From the NCBI GenBank assembly GCA_963662175.1, contig OY759216.1, forward strand, positions 38,829,087 through 38,893,086: DNA of 64,000 nt. Reading direction: 5' to 3'. The stretch's first letter is position 1; each line of letters opens with the position of its first letter. Shown here in pieces: positions 1-12,799 of the stretch. Source of the stretch: Aradus depressus. Its lineage: Eukaryota; Arthropoda; Insecta; Hemiptera; Aradidae. The notes under the pieces are model-generated. The model had not been told where the DNA came from and did no database searches. It was given only the letters and a program-made list of their open reading frames with translations. Both the position numbers and the translations under genes were made by a program.

Positions 1-157
1 GATAACTTGTTTATATTATATTCTTATAATTAATCATCTTTAAAACACTTACTTTTCTAACGAATATTTCTTACTTTTATAACAAATATATATATATATA
101 TATTTAAATAATTAATAAACTCAGAATCAATCACTTTTTACATCATTGGAAAGGAGC

Positions 158-303
158 GAATTGGACCCCAACATCCGTTAGACGGATTCATTTTAAATTA
201 TGTTTTCTAAAACAAACTTTTATACTTTGTTTATGTTATATATATATTGTTTGTTTTAGAAAACATAATTTAAAATGAATCCGTCTAATGGATGTTGTGC
301 TCC
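158..303. mobile_element. Fold-back MITE
   Basis: Two arms of about 57 bp face each other across a short AT-rich centre. The left arm starts near TTGGACCCCAACATCC and the right arm ends in its near-exact reverse complement, differing at a few sites. No coding capacity is present, so this is a small non-autonomous DNA element or hairpin. I could not define a convincing target-site duplication. Confidence 0.7.
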
Positions 304-310
304 AACTGAT

Positions 311-1409
311 ACAAAGTTTACTAAATTAAAAGGTAATGATTTGTCAAAACAAGGAATATTCCCCCTTTTTTAATTAGACCACCGACGTACTTTCTAATAT
401 TATTTATTGATTTGAAATAACATGTTGACAGGGAGGAACTTTCTTAAGCTAATTTGCCAATGTTCTCCCGATTTTTTTAATAATTTTATTTTCACCAATT
501 TTTTTTTTTTTTTCGTAAATTTTTACTCTCAATATTTGTTTTGTGTTGATTTATTGTTATTTTTATTTTTGTGGCCTTATGGTACTGTATCTTAAAATCT
601 TTAAATGCAACGACCACGATTTTTCAGGGCTGTTCTAGAAGTTACTAACGAATGTACTAGAATTCATTTTTATTTTGGTTTTTAACGATCTTTGATGTCT
701 TTGTAAATGTGTTCAAGTTGCGTGCTTCGAATGATTTGAAATTTCACTTAATTTTATTTATATTTAAAACGCGAATATTTTTAATAAAAAAAAAAAAATC
801 ACTTTAAAAATATGTAGGTAATTACATAAGTGATGTTTTTTAATATAATATTTGATTTTATAATTCCTCATTTTATTAAACAATAAATAACTTCAAATTG
901 ATCCTACTTTTTATCTCCTCGTCTAAAGATCTATTGAAAGTCTATATTTAACCTTCAAGCTAACTTTTCCTCTTTCAAGTAAGGCCTATTTCCAGGGTAA
1001 CTGCCCCTTCTTCAGTAGGTCTGTTCTCCTTTCTGGTGTGTCTTGTGCTCTGTACCGCTAGTGGCTCACTTCTTCTTTTCAGCTGACACATCCACCGACT
1101 GGCACTAATCTTGATTCGCCAGGGTGTCAACTCCTCCATTTTGGCAATGTCCCTTCCCTTCTTCAGGTCGCCTACATTCTTTCACCGTTAGTTGCTTTCT
1201 TATATGTCATAATATATTGTTCCCATCCAGCACTAGCCGTAGCCAAATAGATTTTCTTGTCAGGCTCTCTATTTCCTAAAAGCTGTCAAATTACTCTTAT
1301 TTATTTTTTATTTTTTTTCCTACAAGTATTTTGAGGATGATTCATGAAATTATTATATAAAATATGTTGATACTATATACATAGATGATATTGCCAAAAT
1401 TCATTACAT
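311..1409. other. Non-coding, AT-rich
   Basis: No gene recognised. The stretch is AT-rich with homopolymer runs. Around 970-1,210 base composition is more balanced and the minus strand stays open for about 65 codons, but I recognise no protein family there. Confidence 0.4.
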
Positions 1410-1714
1410 GCGTTTAAGTAGAGCTCAAGATCGCTGGTTCGAAACCCTGCCGAGGCCCTTAGTTTATTTTATCTGGGAGGTAAAATAAACTTAAGCTCGC
1501 CGTTGGGATGGAACGTTAAGCGATGGTCCCGAGCCTGTACGTCAGGTACTCGTTAATGACCCCCTACTGTAAGTGAATAAAAATTTAGGGTAGGCAAAAT
1601 TTAGGACTCCCATAATAGAGTTGGGTTCATGTCCACCAGAGTCACGAAAGTGCGCTCTGGTAGTAGGCGATACGACCTCGTAGTTAAAGCCCGGGCATGA
1701 GTCATAATAACTAA
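1410..1714 (+). mobile_element. tRNA-derived SINE (family A), 5'-truncated
   Basis: It begins inside a tRNA-like head that keeps the B-box (GGTTCGAAACC) and runs through the family body: TTTATTTTATCTGGGAGG, a GATGGTCCCGAGCCTGTACG segment, and a tail ending GGGCATGAGTCATAATAACTA. The same body recurs at 8,938, 18,412, 35,664, 36,851, 37,317 and 44,700, which defines the family. The A-box half of the head is largely lost. Confidence 0.75.
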
Positions 1715-2849
1715 TTAATAGTAACTAACTTCTTCGCTTATCATAATCTGGATAAAATTTTCCTCATCCAACTTTCTAGCAATTTCGTCTGCTCATGTCC
1801 GGGAGACTAGGAATTCTAATCTAAATAAAATTGGTGGGGTACCAAAGCCAAATAATAACTACAGATTCTGGTTTCGAGTTTTCAAAGATTGATTTTATCA
1901 CTTACTTTCCATTCTTTCTATTTTAGCAGATTTTTGTATGAAAAGTCAGACCATCGAGAAGAGGATATTACATTCAGAATATTTTTGTCCGTTCACGCGA
2001 TAACTCCTCAACGTTGATTCTGATGTTGTTCAAACCTTGTAAAAAAGATCTAGTTTGTTAACCAGAAAAATCGAATTAGTGATAAATGAAGCGAACAAGA
2101 GAACTCACCATTTTCATTTCTTTCTTCAGCCTTGATATCCTTTTTCTCAGTAAAACACCTTGAATGCAATACGTTATTATGTTGCTGTTTGTTTTATTGA
2201 ACTCTCCTTTACTTTATTTATATTCTTTCATATTAAGATTATTATCTTTCAGAAAAATGGGCACATTAGGTCTCTTTGTTTCTATGTTTTTCAATAATTA
2301 AGTTCCGTACCGCAAATAATATCGGATCCCTTATGGAAAGCTCACGCTGTCCGTCCGTCTGTCTCTGTTTTATCATTTGAATCGTTTAACATAGAAAGCT
2401 GAAATTTATAGGTAGGTCATAAGTTCCAGCAGACATAGCCTCAAATTTATTTCTGAATAAAAGAAAAAAATGTATAACATTGTTGAGAAGGTATTATGTT
2501 CATTTCAAGAATATATTCACGTTTAACTTTTTTTTATAATGTCGAATGAACGCGTTCTCTCCTGTGCCCATTCCCTTTATTTCCGAACGTACTCATGAGA
2601 AATATCTGAAAAAACATTTGCAATAAAGAGATCATTCTGAAGGTTTCCCGAAAATTAGTTTTGTTTTTCTTTGTTGAGGAAAACTTGTGAGGATATGGAA
2701 CCGTTATTGCTCGAGGCCCGACCTCAAATTTGACAGTTTTTTTAAAAAGTTTTCTTCAAAATATTGGTTGTCACTGTCTTTTTGAAATAACTTCTTTTTT
2801 TTTTTGTCACCTGTTATTTGATGTGATTGTTGTTTGTTGGCTCTGCTAG
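1715..2849. other. Probable intron upstream of the 2,850 exon
   Basis: No exon was recognised. The 3' end is a pyrimidine-rich tract followed by CTCTGCTAG, a good splice acceptor for the exon starting at 2,850. A stretch near 2,330-2,480 resembles the interspersed repeat seen again at 33,290 and 39,330. Confidence 0.4.
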
Positions 2850-2981
2850 GAGGTGACCAAGAAGAGTGACCGAATCACAGCTCTGGAAAGGGAGAAGGCT
2901 TCATTGATAAGAGAGTTGTTCCATTCACGGGGTCAGACCAGGCCAAGGGATCAGTCTCAGGAACCCGGTCCTTTCATGTAA
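2850..2981 (+). CDS. Terminal coding exon, unidentified coiled-coil protein
   Basis: After the acceptor CTCTGCTAG the + strand reads 43 codons and then TAA. The peptide begins EVTKKSDRITALEREKASL and ends QSQEPGPFM. Its heptad-like charged pattern and LIRELF motif look like the C-terminal end of a coiled-coil protein. The exon starts in phase 0. GC content is clearly higher than in the flanking DNA, and codon use looks like real coding sequence. I do not recognise the family and found no upstream exon in 1-2,849, so the rest of the gene probably lies beyond the left edge. The long AT-rich region that follows may include its 3' UTR. Confidence 0.6.
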   Translation, partial: EVTKKSDRITALEREKASLIRELFHSRGQTRPRDQSQEPGPFM

Positions 2982-5900
2982 CAGTTACTTACATACTAGG
3001 TACTGTAATAATCAATTAACTATGTATGTAGTGAATTTTCATGCAGTGAGGGAGTGTAGTTATTATCAATTTTTAATAGAGTGACTTGTTGATTAGATAG
3101 TGAATGTTGCGATTCCAACTTGCAGTAAGTAAATTAGAAATTTACTTTTATTTGGCAGGTAATTTGATCCACTTTGAAAACATTTAAGTGGTGGAATTGT
3201 GTAGGTGCTCTTCGAAATGAGTTTACTGCATTGTGTTAAATTTTCAGGAAATCTTACTAACTGATGTCTTCCTATCTGAAGTTTATAGACCCGATTATAA
3301 AATTTAAGCTCTAAGAGCACACATACATTGCAAGAACATTTCAGTTATCAGAATCGTTAGTTGGTAAAACCTTTTGATTAGTCTTTATACCCCTATAATT
3401 TTGTCTCGTAGATAAATTAATTCATTGGTTAACAATATAATTTTTCGTTTTCCGAGGCTTGTCAGTTCAAAATCTACGGATAACATTTAGACATTACAAT
3501 TTTTCTCCTGAAAATTTATCTCTTTGGTCTAAACTCTTTTTGAAATGCTACTTCTCTATTTGTATGATAAGTGATATTTTTAATTGAGAATGTCTAAACA
3601 AGAGTGGAAAGGCCAAAAAGTTACAAGGACCAGTTTTAAAAATAAAGTTTTCTTTCCCATAGAAATGATCTCTATACCAAGGTCTATCATTATGTTTTAA
3701 GCCATTCTCATTCTTGGTTTCAATTTGAAGACATTGGAACAGGAATTCAATGTACTCTCACAAGATGATTCAGAAAGTTTTGAATAAAAAACTACTTATA
3801 ACGTTATTTATTTATCTTCTATTATTCAGTCGTTTGTAAAATCTGATTTTTGTCACTTGAGAATGTTTGGCATGGGCACTTTTGATACTGCCCATTTAGT
3901 TAACTTATTGATGCTTTTGAGGGCTGGGTATCTACAACCAGTGGAAGACCACAATTTTAAATATTTAATTAGACCAAGAGGAGAAAAAAAAATATATATA
4001 TATATATTTAGTTGTTATTCCTGATTTATCTGAAGCTAACCGAAAAAAGGCAATTTGTCGTCTTTTAGTAAAATATACGGAAATATTGGGTGCATTTACG
4101 TAAAAAGCACATTTTTATTTTTATTTTTTGCAAATTGTGAGTAGTGCGCTAATCTTAACGTTAAGGTTATTTCTTCCTTTACTCGGCAACAAAACATAAT
4201 TGTATTTATTTTTCTATAATGACACTGCCATTCCTGCGAAAAGCATATTTTATCCCATCGTCTATATTATCTTTTTTACCCACCTAAATTACCATTTTTT
4301 TTTTTTCACTTTATCACAATTTTTATGAACGATTTTGGAGTTCGTTCATAACTTAATTAGGCAATTTTTTTTCTTTCTACAATATACATTTTCTTAGTTA
4401 ATTTTCTGTAATCTTAATACTATGCAATTTGAAAATATTCTGGAATTTCACAATGTTTGTTCTTGTGAAGTTTAAGAAAATAGATAACGAGAAAGTTCCT
4501 TTTGTCATTTAAAGTGTGGGGTTTTCTCACTTAGATCCCTGGTATTGTTTATTAATCAATAAATAGTTTTTATTGATTTATTTGTAATTATAGCTGTTAT
4601 TTAAATAAATAATAAAAAATACACCTAGGAAATAGCTGTGGTAGAACATGAAGTATGTTACCATTCATAATCATAAAATTTGTTGCCATATTTTTAAAGA
4701 AATTGTATGTAATAAGTAAAACAGTGATAAATAACCTCTATACATTAACTAACTCTGTGCTGATAAATATTAAGTTTTATAGTTTCTCAATTCTGAAATT
4801 TTTATATTTTTATTAAAATTTGTTTTAAACATATTGCCTGTGTTGAATTTTCTATGATCTTAAAACCGTCCATGTAGTAATTAGTTTTGTTTAATTTGCA
4901 AATTATATTTATTAGCATGTTATTTCTTATAATGAATATTGTTATTCTATTTATGGTGCTTTTCAATTATTATTATTTTTGTTTAATGGTATTATACTTA
5001 ACGTAAAGGCCATTTTATTCAAATTTTACATTCCAACTGTTATTGCTTTAGACTTAAGTTATTGTTTTGAATATTTTTAAAAATTGTTCTTTATTTTTGT
5101 ACATTTTTTACTTTTTGAAGAAATAAATAATTTTTTTACCACATTTCAAAATTATTAATTTTTTTAAAAAGTTATCCATAGAAAAAGAACAAAAAAAACA
5201 TGGTTCTTCTCTGTTAAAAGACTGCCACTATTAGTGCTGCGTATGACGAAGTAATACCTAGTGTGTGTGTATATAAAGGCCCATTTACATTATGTCACTT
5301 TTGATGAACATCCGTAGTGAATCATCCTTGTTTACATATTTTCATCCAGTTATGTGTTTTCACTGCTCAGTGTTGACAGTGTTCCTCAGTGTAGACAATA
5401 TTTTCTGGCAGCATATAATTCCGGTGATACATCAGTATAGAATTTTTGACCGATCATTACATGGGAGAAGTAAAACAGTTTATCCCACGTAAAGATTCAA
5501 GGAAAACATGAAATCCTGGTAAAAAATCAGTATAAAACTTTTGCCTAAGGGAAGACATTTTTTTTTCTTCTGGAAAGTAAAGTAAAACAATATGTTTTTA
5601 AGAGCTTTATTTTGTACACGTTCAGATTTACACATAAAAACAACAAATATATTGGGATTTTTTTTTTTTTTTTTTATATAAAAAGGACAGCTAGGAACAA
5701 TAGATATATACTTTCTATTAAAATACATAAATCACATTAGTTTCACACTTATAGTCAACAATTCCTTTATAGGACGGGACTAGTAACACAATTATGAAGA
5801 ATACAGAAAAAAGGTCCATCGAATTACTGTCCGTTTCATCACATTTTATTCTTAAAGGATTATCTATGTTTCTTTTTAAAACATTTTTTAATAGCTCAAA

Positions 5901-8900
5901 AAAAGAATATCTCAAAAAGTCATATTTTTCAACTCTCATGGTTTTCCCTCTTGTACTCGTTAAATTTAATAGAACCAGGGAATGAAGACTAAAATTAGAC
6001 AACATCAACACATGCAGAGTTTTCTTAAAAATAATATTAATAATTATTCTATACATAAAATCTACTAAAATATGTCTTTGTAACTTCGTGTAATTAACAT
6101 AATAGAAAATTGTAGACAACATATAATATATTCAATTCTATATTATATTTTACTACAAAAATTGTAAACATTTAAAGCATTCTCAAGTTTCAATTAAAAC
6201 AACATAATTCAGAATGCATACAAAACTAGATTATACATTTAAGTATTTCCAAAATGCATTTTTGGTGGGGTGCATGTTGAAACAAATAATCTTTACTAAA
6301 ATGTAAAAACATATATTAATGGAATTAACAATTAAAAAGTAGAACATTTATTTTCACAATTGTATTTTCAGAAAAATGTTTTCATTATGGAGCAACTACA
6401 ATAAATATAAATATGGAAAATAGTAATGTTTAATAATAGTTTCACATGGATTATATGAAAGTAGAAAATTCGTTTAAATAAAATTAACAACTCTCTCACA
6501 GATAGGACTGATGTTCAATTTAAAATTAGATATGCTATTGGATTCGTAATATACGAAAAAAAAAAAAAAAAAAAACAAGTTCCCAGCGCACGACGCGAAT
6601 TAAACAGAAAAAAAATTATATCATTATGAAATGTCCTGAAAAAGGCGAGGTTTGAACCTCCTTCCACACCTGTCCCAGATAAGACGTGGATTTTGTGCAG
6701 GAAATCTGCAGTCGAAGGCCGGTTTTTCGACGAATTTGGATGTTCCGCACGAACCAGGGTGCGGTTACTGCCGAACAGCTGTTTCAAGAAAATTTTAATG
6801 ACTGTCAGTTCTTGTCAGTTCTTTTGATCGTCGGGCGCTTGAATATCCTTTCTGCGATGCTCATTCTTCCAGGACTGTTTTGAAATGCTTCTCCGGGACC
6901 GCTGATGAGAAGTCGGGTTCTTTAAGGTCTTCGGACGTTGCCCATTGATCAAATTTATCAACTTGGCCATTTCTGAACACTACAATAGTACTGTAGCAGT
7001 CATCACATCACTAGAACTGTCAACAGTAACCTTCCCTTCAATGACTGCTACCCCCAGTGTTGCTAGTAATTATTAAACACATTCCAAAATTACCGACATA
7101 CACTGCAGGGTAACCAGAGTATCTCCTCCAGACGTTGTGATATGGGGTGTTGAGAAAAAGTATAGTTCCCACATGTATTGAAAATAGTTATTTTGAGCGA
7201 GTATTTATGCTATGGACAGAGAACCTATTATTACTTCGTTATTTATTATTAATTTTGAAGTGTGGCAAGGTGTTATTTTGATTTTGTCTGCTAATTTATA
7301 TTATTTATTTGTTTATCAACAATATAGTGAACTTTTTATTTAAACATCCCGTTCACTTAAGTACCAAAGTTGACCCGTCGAGAAAATTCGGCTTTAGTCT
7401 GCATTGTATTGTACTATTCATATATATATTTTTTAGACAGCTCCAACTATTTTGTACAATCCCACTTTTTCCAAGTACATTTAAACACATCAAATGAGTT
7501 TGAACACGATAAAAGTATACTGTTATCTAGTAATAGTACGAAGGGTTTTTAAAACCAGAAGCAGGTATGACCAATCTTTCGCATTCCGCGAGCACAACAG
7601 AATTATGGACCTCGCGAGCAAATTTTATTTTAAAAATAATATGAGCCTTCGAGTGTATTGACAGAACTTAATAGATTATGTTTTTTTGTTAAACAACCGC
7701 CTTCGTTTCTAGCAATTCTCTTACAAAAACAGGTTTGCTGGCATTCACATTTTCTGATCAAGTTCGGAACGCAATTTCTGCTTTGAGTACACAGGGTTGA
7801 GCATGCGAACTAAATACACAAAAATATTATAATATTACAATGGTGCCCAAAATGAAATTTGGGAATTTATTTACACATAAGTTGTACAAAGAGGACGAAA
7901 TTTAGAACCCTGATAAGTAGTACGTCCTTCTTCTTTGAAACAACAGAAAGTTTTCTGAGACTTGAAGCCCAACAGAAACTACCTATTTTAAGTGGTTCTT
8001 GGCAAAGGACACATTCGCTTGGTTTTAACCCCTTGATTTTATGCGAAGTTGAAATGTAATATTTCGTTCACAATTGTAATGGTGCTAAAAAACACAAATT
8101 GTTGAACAGTGGTTTAGATTATAGTACATGTTACACAACTTGAAACAGCATTAAATTTTCTATTATTTTGAGGGCTCATTTACCCGCTCATCTCGGTATA
8201 AATAAAAAATTTGGGTGCACAAGGCCTAGGTTGAATAATTCAAATGAAATAGAAAGCAGCCATACCAGCTAATATGTGCAGGGCAACAGCCGGCACTCCA
8301 GCCAGTATATGCCGGGTAACAACGGGCATCTCAGCGTTATTTATATACAGAGCATAGTGGATGCCAAGTTAAAAGAAACAGACAGACACATTATTTTCCA
8401 ATCTTGTAAAAACTTGCTTTATAAAGCACTGCCCTTCGATCATTAAAAATAGAAAATCGACGAAGTATTGTTGAAGTTATGGATCTTACAGAGCGAGAAT
8501 TCTTAGTTTAATGTTTTAAGTAGAGATGCTTTATATTGTATGTTTGAGATCAACATATCAATTAACCACTGAAATATATATGAAATGAAAATATATAAAT
8601 TGAAAGTACAATGACCAAGAAGTCGAGCATCTTAACGCATCCACCACCTCTATCTTGAACTGCATTCATTATTATTCTGTTAGTTGCAAAACGTATGTTA
8701 GAACGAAGTTTCTCGTTGAACTCAGCTTATAAGCCTCACATGGTAAGTCGTTTGCAGAAGCATTCACCAACGGAACTACCATCTTTATTTGAAAAGAAAT
8801 ATAGACAAACCAAGAAAAGGAACAGAACCTATTATGACGGACTTGAAAAATTTTTATATATACATGGTATACAAGACCACGAACAACAAAAGTATTGAAG

Positions 8901-8937
8901 ATTATAATTATTACAGTCTTTGATTAGTTAGTTACTA
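2982..8937. other. Long AT-rich non-coding region / possible 3' UTR
   Basis: The first part may be 3' UTR of the coiled-coil gene, since several AATAAA-type hexamers follow the stop. The rest holds short chance ORFs, (AT)n runs and T/A tracts. Around 6,630-6,900 base composition is more balanced and both strands have short open frames, but no family is recognisable. Around 8,260-8,350 the phrase CCAGYNWATATGYSSGGYAACA is loosely repeated. Confidence 0.4.
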
Positions 8938-9146
8938 TGTCATATGAGCCCGACTCTGCTATAGAAGTCCTGGCCTTAAAGAATACTTGACATCGTACAG
9001 ACTCGGGACCATCGCTTAACGTCCAAAGGACGGCATGCTCAATGTTTTCTCATCTCACACACAAAAAACCTAAGGACCTTCGCCGGGTTTCGAACCCGCG
9101 ATCTTGAGCTCAGTGAGCAAACACGCTTCCTCTTCGCTACCGGCAC
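8938..9146 (-). mobile_element. tRNA-derived SINE (family A), degraded
   Basis: A minus-strand copy. The tRNA-like head (A-box side GCTACCGGCAC on +, B-box GGTTTCGAACCC) is at the right end, and the family body follows leftwards, including a TCGGGACCATCGCTTAACG segment. The 3' tail region carries deletions compared with the copies at 36,851 and 35,664. Confidence 0.7.
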
Positions 9147-11241
9147 TTCTTGTCTTTGAGTAAAAAAAATCCCATATTTATTCAAGAATTTCAATTCACA
9201 ACAAACAAAATCCCAACTACCTACTTGAATTTGTATAACAAAAACAGAATTCCAAGCGAATGTCTTATTGCCAATAAAGAATCATCAACAGTTTGAGTAT
9301 AAAGCGCATGGATAAAAAAACAATAAAAATATGCAAGAATAGTTTTGTGAATATACTATAACTACCAGCAGTTTCACAATGACTGTGACAGGAGAGTAGT
9401 TTCCAAGTTTAAGATCGCCCATACAGGTGCAAAAAAAGATATAGGTTCGGCTAAAATTTTTTCGAAGTCGTATAGCCAGCCGGTTTTGGATCTGGGCGCC
9501 TTGAATAGAAAATGTTCAAAAATTGAAAAAAAAAAAAAACATTAATAAATATTCATTCCATAAACGATTTGGAGACAAACATTAGGTCAAATAACTCTTG
9601 TTGGAGGATTTTAAATCAGCATTCAACAAACTGACCAAACTCACTCTCTATCTATAACACTAACAACATAAGATAAACACATCAACAATTCTAAAATAGG
9701 CCTACATTTACATATACTAACAAGAATAACATTCTAATTATTTTTTTTTACAAGAGTGGAAATGGAAAGGACAATTGGAAACACACTTTCAACATGTAGA
9801 AAAAATAATAATGAATTTGTAAATAATTTAGACAAAACTTCTCAGAGGTGTTGACGTTCCGGAATAAATACCCCAAAGTTTTGTAAATATGAAGTTATAA
9901 AAATATTGTGTATCGGGATTATTTTCCAAAACAGTTTAAACACAAGTATATAATATATGAGCACCTCATAAATACTGATATGTTTACTCCGTACATTAAC
10001 TTAATATGACTAAATTTTAAAGAATATGCCATGCCGGCTTAATGTACAAAAACTTTTCAATAAGGTATAAAACAATTGTTCCCATTGATTTCAATCGTAT
10101 ATCACCTTAATTCGGTAAATTTTCTTTTTATAAAATCTTTAAAAATATATTAAGTATTTCGTCATCAACTGACAGCAGCTGATGCGACACAAATAAGATA
10201 AATACATATATTTTCTTTTATTCTTATATTAGATGTTTAATATATAAAACAATTAAAGGGTTGAGGACAAGAAGGGGCTCAACCCAAATTTTCTAACCTT
10301 TCAGTAGAGCAAAAAAGAAATATGCTTGGATGACTTTTTCAATCTCTTTATTTATTCACAATGAAACCCACTTTGTACTTGAAAATCAATATGACTGACA
10401 AAAAAACATACTTAGGATTATTATAAGAGGTATTTCTCCAATGTTGCTGAAATATTATAAGGGGTCAATCAATGTTGTCTGCCTCCATCTAAGGATTATA
10501 AGGTTATCCCATATCTCTCTTTTAACTATGTACGTACAACTAGATGATTGATATTACTTTATTCACTAAAGCATTACTTATCAACAGTGTAAATCACATC
10601 ATGAACGTTTTAATTGGTATCGTTCTCAACGCAAGTTTCATCGGAATCGCAGTTAAAGAGCAAGAACTGTTATTATTAAAATTACCTCTACATTGCGATG
10701 AGTTGTCCACCTGATTCTCTTACTCTTTCAAAGTCATCTTAATTAAATATTTTGATATCAATTATATAAACCGCGGAATCACTATTAAAATTCTCGCTTG
10801 CCAAATTGATACAAACACATAAAACTGTTGGGTATTTTAGAAATGTGTACAAGACAAAAAGAACACGACAAGAAAATAAAATGTTGGGCTGTAGTTAGGC
10901 TCTCTAAAGGGGGTCATACACGGTCAGTTTGGCTTGAACACATCGAACTGACCGTGTATAGGGGGCCTAATTAACTTCATTTTTAGGGAGGAGGGTAGAC
11001 CTCCGCTGAAACCAAATTCTCTGTTCGTCTGACTGATAGTTTCAAGGTCAACGGCGATTTTGAAGGCTTTTAACTGACATAACGCTCAAAATACGTTCAT
11101 TTCGAATTACATGCCTATAAAAACATTATAAAAATGGGAAGAAAAAACATTTTCGTCAAAAATCAGTTAAACCCCTTCTAATTCTCACCTCTGCAATAAA
11201 GAAAAACTTTATAATCTTGGAAAAACAGAACAGAAAAACCT
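9147..11241. other. Non-coding, with a small hairpin near 10,903
   Basis: No gene recognised. The segment is AT-rich and lies downstream of the DHHC gene, so the part nearest 11,241 may be its 3' UTR. The only clear structure is the hairpin listed separately. Confidence 0.4.
10888..10972. repeat. Short inverted repeat
   Basis: TACACGGTCAGTT on the left faces AACTGACCGTGTA on the right across about 16 bases. TTAGGC and GCCTAA flank it outwards, making an imperfect 80-bp palindrome. It looks like a tiny MITE or a hairpin remnant. Confidence 0.6.
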
Positions 11242-12129
11242 TTATTTTCCTTTCTTGCTTAAGAGCTTGATCTTATCCCAATGAATGCCATCGCAAGGAA
11301 GTTTTGACATCAGAAAAGGGGACATCAAAGTCAAATACCAACGTTCCCCAAACACTTGTTTCAAATTTTCTATTCTACTTCCCAAATCATATTCATTAAT
11401 TTTTTTGGCTTTTTCGTACATTGTAACGCCATGAATCACATTCAGCATATGGTAAATAAAAATAGAGACACTTGCAAACATACCCACAATTGAAATAATG
11501 CAAATTAAACGATACATTTGAACAAGTGAAGTATCATTTCCAAAAACAACCGTAGCCAGTGGAAAAATTAATTTTACAATTCCATAAAGTGAATAAGTAG
11601 TAAATCTCCACAAATAATAAGAATTGAAATACGTACAGTATATTGTACAAAGAGATAAGTATAGTAAAAATGCAAGAAAGTATCTTTGGTTGTAGTGACC
11701 AATGCAACAAGCAGTAAAATTGCAGTGATGATCACGTTTTAAAATACATGTTCTACATACACTGCAATGCCATGATCTCGGTGGTGTGATACACTCACAG
11801 AATTCGCAAAATTTCCAATTCCTGTCTAGATTTGACGGAATTAATCTCCCTTGAATACTGGTGTCAACCATATACACGGCAACGAAGTTTCCAACAAGAT
11901 TGAACAACATAACTGTAGCCACTAAACAGTGCATCACATAGAGTGTATTTTGTTTTTCATAATAAAGAGGTAGGACAACAAACACTTCAAACCAGTAACA
12001 AATTTGAAACATGACCAACAGAAATGACATTCCAGCTGCATCCGTTATACTTTTAGGGTATAATTTCTGTCTTAACTTCATGTTTACTTCACATAAACAA
12101 GCAAAATTATTAACACTGTTTCTACTCAA
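11242..12129 (-). CDS. DHHC palmitoyltransferase (ZDHHC24-like)
   Basis: A single uninterrupted 295-codon frame for an integral membrane S-acyltransferase that would transfer palmitate to cysteines of target proteins at ER/Golgi membranes. The cysteine-rich domain spans about residues 108-150 (FCEFC, PPRSWHCSVCRTCILKRDHHC, CCIGHYNQRYF), and the catalytic DHHC is intact at 133-136. Hydrophobic stretches near 33-55, 64-87, 150-170 and 206-228 fit the family's four membrane spans. VTMYE near 235 sits where a TTxE-type motif is expected. The C-terminus, KKGK, fits a KKxx ER-retrieval signal. The form DHHCNFTACCIGH is closest to what I know of ZDHHC24-type enzymes, but paralogue assignment is a judgement. 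Total length is typical. The AATAAA hexamer overlaps the TAA stop. No intron is visible, so this could be a retrogene. Confidence 0.88.
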   Translation of the reverse strand: MSRNSVNNFACLCEVNMKLRQKLYPKSITDAAGMSFLLVMFQICYWFEVFVVLPLYYEKQNTLYVMHCLVATVMLFNLVGNFVAVYMVDTSIQGRLIPSNLDRNWKFCEFCECITPPRSWHCSVCRTCILKRDHHCNFTACCIGHYNQRYFLAFLLYLSLCTIYCTYFNSYYLWRFTTYSLYGIVKLIFPLATVVFGNDTSLVQMYRLICIISIVGMFASVSIFIYHMLNVIHGVTMYEKAKKINEYDLGSRIENLKQVFGERWYLTLMSPFLMSKLPCDGIHWDKIKLLSKKGK

Positions 12130-12203
12130 TAATTTTCAGACTATAAAAAAATCTGTCAACTTACTATCCATGTTATACATTCAGGTCAGGTTACATTGCG
12201 CAT

Positions 12204-12561
12204 GACTTCACATCGATACAAACAATCATCGCCAGGGCTTCTGCAGGCGATAAAAAATATATAAATTTATAGTACAAATTGTTTATAATATAAATGCTCG
12301 TTATACATAATAAATATGTGAAAAATTATTTGTAAAAGATATTTGATATGGCCACCAAACCAGATAAGAATTCATCTTTATTTAGTGGTTGGGGAGGGGG
12401 GGGGGGGGGGGCAAGATCTTTGCTGAACGGTCTTTATACGGACTGAAGCAAGCAGGGGTCGAGCCCAAAATATAATTCAGAATATTATTGTAATAAAGTG
12501 AGTAGGGATGCCTCACACAGTTTCTGATTTGTAAAAAAATTTGGTGTTGTTATTTTTAGAT

Positions 12562-12562
<1 letters not shown>
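12204..12562. other. Short intergenic gap with a G-tract
   Basis: Sequence between the DHHC gene and the non-LTR insertion. It holds a run of about 18 G near 12,392-12,411 and no recognisable gene. TAGATG at 12,557-12,562 borders the retrotransposon A tail. Confidence 0.5.
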
Positions 12563-12623
<61 letters not shown>

Positions 12624-12799
12624 TGGCTCCAAGGCGTAATTGCCCTATATAGCCTGACACAATGTTTCAATGATGTTTGAGTTTTTTGGGGAAACCCAGG
12701 AGGGCCAGAGACCCGGGGCGGAAACAGAAGGCCCCCAACGACGCAAGCCATCAGCCCCACACCAGCCCCCACCCCCCCATCGTCCCCCTCCTATCTTTA

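Noticed and set aside
12485..12772. ORF with a long poly-lysine run
   Set aside because: The lysines are the A tail of the non-LTR element read as codons.
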